Shown: positions 1-7,236 of the stretch, piece after piece | How positions within the stretch are numbered: the stretch's first letter is position 1 | Layout of the letters: every line of letters begins with the position of its first letter | Assembly: GCA_018665025.1 (NCBI GenBank) | Contig: JABJED010000137.1 | Location: 1-37,275, forward strand | Source: Gammaproteobacteria bacterium | GTDB taxonomy: Bacteria > Pseudomonadota > Gammaproteobacteria > Pseudomonadales > Azotimanducaceae | Direction of reading: 5' to 3' | Length of the DNA: 37,275 nucleotides | Made by a program: the position numbers and the translations under genes | Notes under the pieces: model-generated | Database searches by the model: none | Seen by the model: only the letters and a program-made list of their open reading frames with translations | Told to the model about the DNA's origin: nothing

Positions 1-467
1 GCTAAAGAACCAAGCTAAAAATCAGGATGAACTACGAGCACCAGGGGCGATAATAAGGTCAAAAGCTGCATCAAGTAACGATGTTGCTCCGAGTCCAGCG
101 ATACCCACTCTGAATCAATTCATCGTGTGTTATGCAGCAGGCGCGTTACTTATAGCATCCCGGTCCCTGATGCCCGTTCCTATACCCAGGTTGACTATCA
201 CGTAGGTCAGCTACATTTTCATGTTTTGTTCCCACAAGGGACTTTTTGAGGCGAACAAACAGACAGTCTGGGAAGACTGCCCGGCGCATGAGATAATCTT
301 GTTTCGAAACCCACATTACCTGTTGGTGCTTTCACGGAGATCCTGCATTGATTAGGGAACTGTTATTGGCACCGTAGAATTCAGTAGTGAAGGCAGGTTA
401 TTTTCAGGCTAATCAAGATAGCTTACACGCGTATAAAAAAGGTAATGGTAGATCTCCGTGAGTTTTC

Positions 468-1592
468 GTGAATAACTCAGAGATGGTAGACGTCTGCATA
501 GTGGGGGCGGGCGTCATTGGCCTGGCGATTGCCCGGGAGTTAGCGATTTCCGGAAAAGATGTTCTGGTGCTGGAGCAGGGGACTCGGTTCGGCGAAGGCG
601 TTAGCAGCAGGAATAGCGAAGTCATACATGCAGGTATTTATTACCCGGCAGGCTCGTTGAAAGCTGAGCTCTGTGTCCGTGGTAAGTCGTTGCTCTATGA
701 GTATTGCGCGTCCAGAGGCATTGGCCATGATCGAATAGGTAAACTTATCGTAGCCACCACTGAGGCTGAAGAGCAGCAGTTGCAGGATATCAGGCGGCAA
801 GCTGCGAACAATGGCGTTGACGACCTGGTTGAAGTTTCCCGTCATCGACTTCAAGAAATGGAACCGGCGCTAAACGCGAGTATGGCGCTGTTCTCTCCGT
901 CAACGGGGATTATTAGTGCGCCTGATTTGATGACCTCGCTACTTGCTGATCTTGAGTCTTGCGGGGGCACACTCGCAACAAGAACCTCTGTAAGTGCGGT
1001 CAAATATGGAACGTTAGGGTTCACCGTGAGGTGTGACATTGAGAATGAACTCTATGAGTTCCGATGTGAACGACTGGTCAATGCCGCAGGATTAGGGGCG
1101 CAGCAACTCGCGACATCCATAGAAGGTTTGTCGCAAGAGTTTGTACCGCCGCTTTTTCTTTGTAAGGGGAATTACTTCACGTATCAGGGCCGGTCTCCTT
1201 TTTCACATTTGATTTATCCCTTACCAGAACGCGGCGGCGCCGGACTAGGTGTGCATGCAACGATTGACCTTGGTGGTCAGGTTAAATTCGGACCCGATGT
1301 GGAGTACGTGGAAACTGAGGACTACGCTGTGTCCGACGACCGACTGGATCAAGGTATCCGTGCAATCAGGAAATACTTTCCTGCACTGGACCAAGACCGC
1401 CTGGTTGCGGGTTATGCCGGTATCAGGCCAAAGTTACAGGGTCCAGGAGATCCGTTTTGTGATTTTGTTATCCAGTCGGAAGATGTCCACCAGGTCCCAG
1501 GGTTGGTGAATTTATTTGGCGTAGAGTCGCCGGGTTTGACTTCGTCCATCGCCATAGCAGAAACTGTCGCCGCACGACTTTACCCACTATAG
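468..1592 (+). CDS. NAD(P)/FAD-dependent oxidoreductase, L-2-hydroxyglutarate oxidase (LhgO)-like
   Basis: N-terminal dinucleotide-binding motif VCIVGAGVIGLAIARELA; 'SSRNSEVIHAGIYYP' and C-terminal 'GIRPKLQGPG..DFVIQ' resemble the LhgO/L2HGDH family. Confidence 0.85.
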   Translation: MNNSEMVDVCIVGAGVIGLAIARELAISGKDVLVLEQGTRFGEGVSSRNSEVIHAGIYYPAGSLKAELCVRGKSLLYEYCASRGIGHDRIGKLIVATTEAEEQQLQDIRRQAANNGVDDLVEVSRHRLQEMEPALNASMALFSPSTGIISAPDLMTSLLADLESCGGTLATRTSVSAVKYGTLGFTVRCDIENELYEFRCERLVNAAGLGAQQLATSIEGLSQEFVPPLFLCKGNYFTYQGRSPFSHLIYPLPERGGAGLGVHATIDLGGQVKFGPDVEYVETEDYAVSDDRLDQGIRAIRKYFPALDQDRLVAGYAGIRPKLQGPGDPFCDFVIQSEDVHQVPGLVNLFGVESPGLTSSIAIAETVAARLYPL

Positions 1593-1682
1593 GGTTTTCA
1601 GCGAAGGGCTGTATCGACCAATGACAGGGCCTTCTTTGTACGCTCACACCGTACGTTCACATCTCACGTCTTGAGGTATCTG

Positions 1683-2612
1683 ATGTCTAGTCATACGCAT
1701 AGCCATGATCATCATCATCATGGACATGAACACAACGTTGGGTTTCGAAATATCAGTACCAGTTTCGTGATTGCTGTTGTCGCAAATTTGGGATTTACGG
1801 CAATAGAAGCCTTCTATGCCTTTACCACTGATTCAGCGAGCCTGCTGGCGGACGCCGGACATAATCTTTCTGATGTCCTGGGGCTGTTACTTGCCTGGGG
1901 AGCTGCGTACCTTGCCACACGCAGCACCAGTAGCCTTTACAGTTATGGCTATCGGCGCACAACTATTCTCGCGGCAATAACGAATGCCCTGGTATTGATC
2001 TTTGCCGCCGCTTTTATAGCGTTTGAGTCAATAGACAAGATATTAAATCCGACCGAAGTCTCGGAGATTGTCATCATGATCGTCGCAGGGATCGGCATTG
2101 CAGTGAACGCGGGTTGTGCCATGTTATTCAGGGCATCAAGTAAGGACGACCTGAACATGAAAGGCGCGTACCTCCATCTTGCCTATGACGCGCTGATATC
2201 TGTAGGGGTCGTAGTCGCTGCGGCGGCCATGTATTTCACAGGATGGCTATGGCTGGATGGTGCAGTGGGTCTGCTCGTTGTCGTGGTTATCATCTGGGGA
2301 ACCTGGGGATTATTGATGGACAGCGTGAACATGATTCTTGATGCGGTTCCCCCACATATCGATCGCAAGGCAGTGCATAATTACCTGCTGGAAATCGACG
2401 GCGTCAGCGAGGTCCATGATCTTCATATCTGGGCGCTTAGTACCAATGAAAGCTGCCTGACGGCTCATCTAGTGATGCCAGAGAATACCTTGTGGGATAC
2501 TGAGTCAGGTTACGGGGATATAGGTAAGGCGCTCGACGATGAGTTCAGGATTCAGCACGTCACGCTGCAGGTTGAAAAAGATTTCGATTGCGCTACTCAG
2601 GACTGTGACTAG
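1683..2612 (+). CDS. Cation diffusion facilitator (CzcD/ZitB-type) transporter
   Basis: His-rich N-terminus MSSHTHSHDHHHHGHEHN, 'DSASLLADAGHNLSDVLGLLLAWGA' motif, multiple TM segments; ORF track starts at 1671 but the ATG at 1683 precedes the His-rich segment. Confidence 0.93.
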   Translation: MSSHTHSHDHHHHGHEHNVGFRNISTSFVIAVVANLGFTAIEAFYAFTTDSASLLADAGHNLSDVLGLLLAWGAAYLATRSTSSLYSYGYRRTTILAAITNALVLIFAAAFIAFESIDKILNPTEVSEIVIMIVAGIGIAVNAGCAMLFRASSKDDLNMKGAYLHLAYDALISVGVVVAAAAMYFTGWLWLDGAVGLLVVVVIIWGTWGLLMDSVNMILDAVPPHIDRKAVHNYLLEIDGVSEVHDLHIWALSTNESCLTAHLVMPENTLWDTESGYGDIGKALDDEFRIQHVTLQVEKDFDCATQDCD

Positions 2613-2641
2613 TGTTCTCAAAAATTGGAGTAGCTACGTAA

Positions 2642-3814
2642 ATGACAACGTTATCAAGGTTCTATCAACAGGTTCGTGAAGCTCGCCCGGTGGACCCCAT
2701 AGTACTTGATGATCCGATCCCGTTGGAAGAACTCCAAACGCCAGCGCTGATTATCGACCTGGATGTGTTCGACGCTAATCTTACCCGGATGCAGTCATAC
2801 CTTGGACAGCAGGAAATTGCACTCAGGGCGCACACCAAAATGCACAAGTGTCCGATCATCGCGCGCAAGCAGATTGAAGGCGGCGCAACAGGGGTCTGTG
2901 CGGCAAAGATTAGCGAGGCGGAGGTTATGTGCGCTGCAGGTATCGAGGATGTCCTGGTCACTTCACCCATAACAACGCTGGATAAAGTGAATCGGTTCGT
3001 TGAAGCGCGAAGAAACCATCCCGGATTGAAAATTGTCGTGGATAGCGTCGACTCAGCAAACCTGTTGGCAAAGGTTGCCGGTTTGGAGGGCCTTGTTGTC
3101 GACGTCTTTGTGGACCTGGACCCGGGCATGGGGCGCACCGGAATCGAAACAGGAGAAAAAGCCCTGCAACTTGTTCGCCACATCGGCGAATCGAAAGCAC
3201 TGAATTTTTCGGGTCTCCAAATGTACGCCGGCAACTGCATGCATATTGAAGGGTTCTCTAAGCGTAAACAAAAATATGCTCACATAATGAATAAGGGCAT
3301 TGAGACCCTTGCATTGCTTGACCAGGCTGGAATAGCAGTACCTGTTGTGTCCGGAGGAGGAACCGGCACTTACAATATGGAACCTGACCTTGGGCTGATC
3401 AATGAACTACAGGCTGGTTCATATGCATTCATGGACATTGAGTATCGGGATATCGGCGGGATTGACTCAGCGCAGTTCCTGGATTTTGGTGTTTCTCTGT
3501 GCGTCCTCGTTACTGCGATCAGCCAACCGCAGAGTCGGCTTATCACAGTAGACGGAGGTTTTAAGTCATTCGCTTCGGACAAGATGGCGCCAGAGTTTCG
3601 GGACGTCGAAGGCGTCACCTTTCATTGGGGTGGAGATGAACACGGCATCGTTCAGTTGAATAATCCATCGCTTGAAATTCGCCTGGGGAACAAACTTCCA
3701 ATGCTTACTCCGCACTGTGACCCCACGGTAAACCTACATGATTTTTATTTCCCTTATCGAGATGGACTGGTCCATGAAATATGGCCGATTACAGCGAGAG
3801 GATTTTCACATTGA
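2642..3814 (+). CDS. D-threonine aldolase-family (alanine racemase N-terminal fold) PLP-dependent enzyme
   Basis: LQTPALIIDLDVFDANLTRM...HTKMHKCPIIARKQ (PLP Lys region), DLDPGMGRTGI, VSGGGTGTYN, 'TPHCDPTVNLHDFY' metal-site region typical of the D-TA/DSD1 family. Confidence 0.88.
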   Translation: MTTLSRFYQQVREARPVDPIVLDDPIPLEELQTPALIIDLDVFDANLTRMQSYLGQQEIALRAHTKMHKCPIIARKQIEGGATGVCAAKISEAEVMCAAGIEDVLVTSPITTLDKVNRFVEARRNHPGLKIVVDSVDSANLLAKVAGLEGLVVDVFVDLDPGMGRTGIETGEKALQLVRHIGESKALNFSGLQMYAGNCMHIEGFSKRKQKYAHIMNKGIETLALLDQAGIAVPVVSGGGTGTYNMEPDLGLINELQAGSYAFMDIEYRDIGGIDSAQFLDFGVSLCVLVTAISQPQSRLITVDGGFKSFASDKMAPEFRDVEGVTFHWGGDEHGIVQLNNPSLEIRLGNKLPMLTPHCDPTVNLHDFYFPYRDGLVHEIWPITARGFSH

Positions 3815-4818
3815 GTTTAGAAGCACCCTGGTTCGAGGATTTCTCTGTAGGAGATGATCTGAGTGCCGTTCCTTCCGTTACGGTGACCGATGGCTACGCT
3901 GCGATTCACCAAATGGTTTTTGGGGATCGCTCCCGGCTTCCGCTTGATCTTGTTTTATCGCGGCAGGTGACCGGTCAGGAAAGAGCGTTGGTTAACCCTG
4001 CGCTGGTGTGCAACATTGCGATCGGCCAGAGCACGATTCCGACACAACGCGTGTTAGGTAACCTGTTTTATCGGGGATTGCGATTCCATCGGCCCGTTTA
4101 TATCGGGGATACTCTGACGACGACAACCAAGGTCGTGGCGCTTCGGCAGAATGCGATAAAACCGGGACGGCCTTCCTCGGGAATGGTTGGCCTGGAAATG
4201 CACGTCGTGAACCAGGATGGTGAAACCGTCCTGCTATTCTGGCGATGTCCCATGGTGCCCTGCAGAGAAGAGAATGCTGATACCGGTTACAATGATGATT
4301 TATCGTTAATGCCGGAGAATATCGATCCTGAAGACCTGTTGAGTGCTGTTCCTGATTGGAATCTGGATTTACTACCAGCCGTCACAGATGAGTTCAGCCC
4401 GGGAAATGTCATTAAGGTTGAAGCCAGGGACACTGTGACTTCCGCGCCAGAAATAGTACGAATGACATTAAACCTGGCGATGACGCATACCGATGCAGGT
4501 CGCGGTGTCTATAAGAGGCGACTGGTATACGGTGGGCACACCATTTCGCTGGCGGCTGCCCAGCTTTCAAGGGTACTGCCTTCACTCGCAACCGTGCTTT
4601 GCTGGTATAAATGTAACCATGTTGCGCCCGTGTTTGAGCAGGATGTTTTGAGCAGCGTAATAACAGTCAAGGGAGAAACTTCGGCAGGTAAGGGAAAAAT
4701 TCTGGACCTGGGTATCGATGTGTATGCAGAAAGGGGATCAGAAGCCCCGGAACCTGGAAGTGATATCAAAGTGCTTGATTGGCAATTAGCGGTGTTAGTC
4801 GGAGGTAAAGGTGTCTAA
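3811..4818 (+). CDS. MaoC/FAS1-type double-hotdog acyl-CoA hydratase/dehydratase; candidate C5-dicarboxylyl-CoA (mesaconyl-CoA-like) hydratase
   Basis: APWFEDFSVGDDL N-terminus; two hotdog-like halves; 'RRLVYGGHTISLAAAQLSR'; overlaps the Mct-like gene. ORF track starts at 3781; TTG at 3811, next to the upstream stop, is the more likely start. Confidence 0.75.
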   Translation: MSLEAPWFEDFSVGDDLSAVPSVTVTDGYAAIHQMVFGDRSRLPLDLVLSRQVTGQERALVNPALVCNIAIGQSTIPTQRVLGNLFYRGLRFHRPVYIGDTLTTTTKVVALRQNAIKPGRPSSGMVGLEMHVVNQDGETVLLFWRCPMVPCREENADTGYNDDLSLMPENIDPEDLLSAVPDWNLDLLPAVTDEFSPGNVIKVEARDTVTSAPEIVRMTLNLAMTHTDAGRGVYKRRLVYGGHTISLAAAQLSRVLPSLATVLCWYKCNHVAPVFEQDVLSSVITVKGETSAGKGKILDLGIDVYAERGSEAPEPGSDIKVLDWQLAVLVGGKGV

Positions 4819-6022
4819 AGGTGTCCTCAGTGGAATGAAAGTTGTGGAAGGTTCTGCGTTTGTCGCAGCGCCGCTGGGTGGGATGACTCTGGCGCAACTT
4901 GGTGCCGATGTCATTCGATTTGACCCGATTGGGGGTGGACTCGATTACCGGCGATGGCCCATTACGGATAGCGGTATGAGTCTGTTCTGGGCCGGCATGA
5001 ACAAAGGCAAACGGTCATTCCAGGTCGATATTGGACACGCAGAAGGTCGTGAATTGATTATGGAGTTGCTCCGCGGTGACAGCCAGGGGGATGGGATATT
5101 TCTGACAAACTTTCCTGAACGTGGCTGGCTGGCTTACGAGAAGCTCAAGCAAGTTCGCGAGGATCTCATCTACGTCAACATCATGGGCGATCGGAAAGGT
5201 GGCTCAGCTCTCGACTACACCGTGAACTGTGCGGTTGGCTTCGCCAGTGCAACAGGGGATCCATCGAATGAGGACCCCACTAACTACCTGTTGCCCGCCT
5301 GGGACAACATTACGGGGCAGATGTCGGCGGTGGCATTGCTGGCGGCTGACCGTTACAGGCGTATCAATGGTGAGGGGCAATTGGTGAAAATTGCCCTGAA
5401 AGACGTGGCAGTCGCGACAGCAAGTAATCTCGGTAATATCTCAGAAGTAACGATTAACAACGAAGACCGCCAGAAAGCGGGTAATTACCTCTATGGCGCT
5501 TTTGGTCGGGACTTTGTGTCAAAAGATGGTGTTCGGGTCATGATTGTTGGATTAACGCCGCGCCAGTGGAAGGGCATTGTCGAATCAATGGGGCTTTCGG
5601 AGCAGATGTCATCGTTGGAGATTGAGTTGGGCTATAGCCTTTCAGGTGAAGGAGAGCGATTTAAGGCTCGCCATAAGATAGCCGAATTGGTCGAGCCATG
5701 GTTCGCGTGCAAAGCCTATTCAGAGATTTGCCCTTTGTTCGATGAACATGCGGTTTGCTACGGACCTTACAGAAGCTTCAGGGAAATGGTTGAAGATGAT
5801 GATGACTGTTCGCCCGATAACCCAATGATGGGAATGGTTACCCAGCCGGATATTGGAGAGTATCTCGCCTCAGGGTCACCGATCCGGTTTGTAGACGACA
5901 ACCTCGAAACGCTTCCTGCGCCGACGCTGGGGCAGCACACCGAGGAAATTCTTAAGCAAGAGCTCTCGCTAAGTGACGGCGAAGTCGGCCGCCTGAAGGC
6001 CCAGGGTATTGTTGCCTGGTAG
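4811..6022 (+). CDS. mct: CaiB/BaiF CoA-transferase family protein, 2-methylfumaryl-CoA isomerase (mesaconyl-CoA C1-C4 CoA transferase)-like
   Basis: GVLSGMKVVEGSAFVAAPLGGMTLAQLGADVIRFDPIGGGLDYRRWPITDSGMSLFWAGMNKGKRS closely matches recalled Mct-type sequences; GTG start overlapping the previous stop. Confidence 0.82.
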   Translation: MSKGVLSGMKVVEGSAFVAAPLGGMTLAQLGADVIRFDPIGGGLDYRRWPITDSGMSLFWAGMNKGKRSFQVDIGHAEGRELIMELLRGDSQGDGIFLTNFPERGWLAYEKLKQVREDLIYVNIMGDRKGGSALDYTVNCAVGFASATGDPSNEDPTNYLLPAWDNITGQMSAVALLAADRYRRINGEGQLVKIALKDVAVATASNLGNISEVTINNEDRQKAGNYLYGAFGRDFVSKDGVRVMIVGLTPRQWKGIVESMGLSEQMSSLEIELGYSLSGEGERFKARHKIAELVEPWFACKAYSEICPLFDEHAVCYGPYRSFREMVEDDDDCSPDNPMMGMVTQPDIGEYLASGSPIRFVDDNLETLPAPTLGQHTEEILKQELSLSDGEVGRLKAQGIVAW

Positions 6023-6158
6023 CTGTATTCGAGTGCCAGTTCTTGAACCTGAAGGACGGAGTGCCTTGATTTTATTGAGTATTTCCAATACTTGATGCCG
6101 TTCAATCCAGCCTTTTATGATACAGTAACTCAAATTTAACTCACCTCGGAGAATAACC

Positions 6159-6815
6159 TTGTTTGAATTGGTTCAGGCCGGTGGGTGGTTAATGATTCCC
6201 ATTCTTCTGTGCTCCGTCGTTGCCGCAGGTATCTCTGTGGAAAGGTTATGGACGCTGCGTGCTGAGCAGGTCGCACCTCGAGACCTTCTTACCCAGGTCT
6301 GGAGCTGGATAAGGAACAATGAGATGGACAGCAGTAGATTGCGCGAAGTGAAAAGCGGTTCACCGCTCGGGCAGATACTTGTCGCTGGCATCACATCTCA
6401 TCGCCGAGGCAGGGACGTGATGAAGGAGTCTATTGAGGAAGTCGCCAATCACGTGGTCCATGAACTAGAGCGATATCTCAACACCCTGGGTACCGTCGCT
6501 GCGATCACTCCACTACTTGGATTGTTGGGTACTGTCATCGGTATGATTAAAGTATTTACGGCTATTCAGCTGGAAGGCACAGGCAATGCGGCCGTGCTGG
6601 CTGGAGGTATATCAGAGGCGCTCATCACCACCGCAGCAGGATTAACGGTGGCGATCCCAAGTCTGTTTTTTCACCGTTATTTTCAACGTAAAGTTGATGA
6701 GTTAGTTATCTATATGGAGCAGGAGGCGCTCAAGCTCGTTGAAGTACTTAACGCCGACCGAACGGACAACGCAGATGTAAAGCATCCGGCAATGGCTCAG
6801 GCAGTCAATAGGTGA
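6159..6815 (+). CDS. exbB: MotA/TolQ/ExbB proton channel family protein
   Basis: 'LGTVAAITPLLGLLGTVIGMIKVFTAI' and 'GGISEALITTAAGLTVAIPSLFFHRYF' motifs; followed directly by exbD. First codon appears to be TTG. Confidence 0.9.
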   Translation: MFELVQAGGWLMIPILLCSVVAAGISVERLWTLRAEQVAPRDLLTQVWSWIRNNEMDSSRLREVKSGSPLGQILVAGITSHRRGRDVMKESIEEVANHVVHELERYLNTLGTVAAITPLLGLLGTVIGMIKVFTAIQLEGTGNAAVLAGGISEALITTAAGLTVAIPSLFFHRYFQRKVDELVIYMEQEALKLVEVLNADRTDNADVKHPAMAQAVNR

Positions 6816-7234
6816 AGTTCTCCCGGCGTGCTCGCCAGGAGGTAGAGGTAAACCTGACACCGCTGATTGATGTGGTGTTTCTACTACTGATTTTTTTTAT
6901 GGTATCGACGACATTCACAAAAGAAACGCACCTTTCGATTGATCTGCCGGAATCCAGCTCGCAGTCGAATCGCGTAGCAGATCTGCAGATTGAAATTTTA
7001 ATCACGCGAGAAGGTGATTTTGCGATAAATGGTGTTGCGTTGATCAACCGGGAGCAAAGCACTCTTCGGGCTGCCATAGGCAAGATCAGTGAAGGTGACA
7101 CTGCGATTCCAATGGTGATTACTGCTGATTCAGCTACCCCACACCAGTCTGTCGTGACGGCGCTGGATGTAGCAGGTCAACTCGGGTTCTCGCGCTTGAG
7201 TATCACGACTACATTGACTAACCCCGCGGACTAA
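6812..7234 (+). CDS. exbD: ExbD/TolR biopolymer transport protein
   Basis: VNLTPLIDVVFLLLIFFMVSTTF signature; overlaps the exbB stop. Confidence 0.93.
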   Translation: MKFSRRARQEVEVNLTPLIDVVFLLLIFFMVSTTFTKETHLSIDLPESSSQSNRVADLQIEILITREGDFAINGVALINREQSTLRAAIGKISEGDTAIPMVITADSATPHQSVVTALDVAGQLGFSRLSITTTLTNPAD

Positions 7235-7236
7235 TA

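Noticed and set aside
1-467. Left-edge gene or mobile element
   Set aside because: No convincing ORF, terminal repeat or RNA signature seen in the first 467 bp.
2665-3240. 191-aa minus-strand ORF
   Set aside because: Antisense to the well-supported D-threonine aldolase-family gene; composition looks like a shadow ORF.
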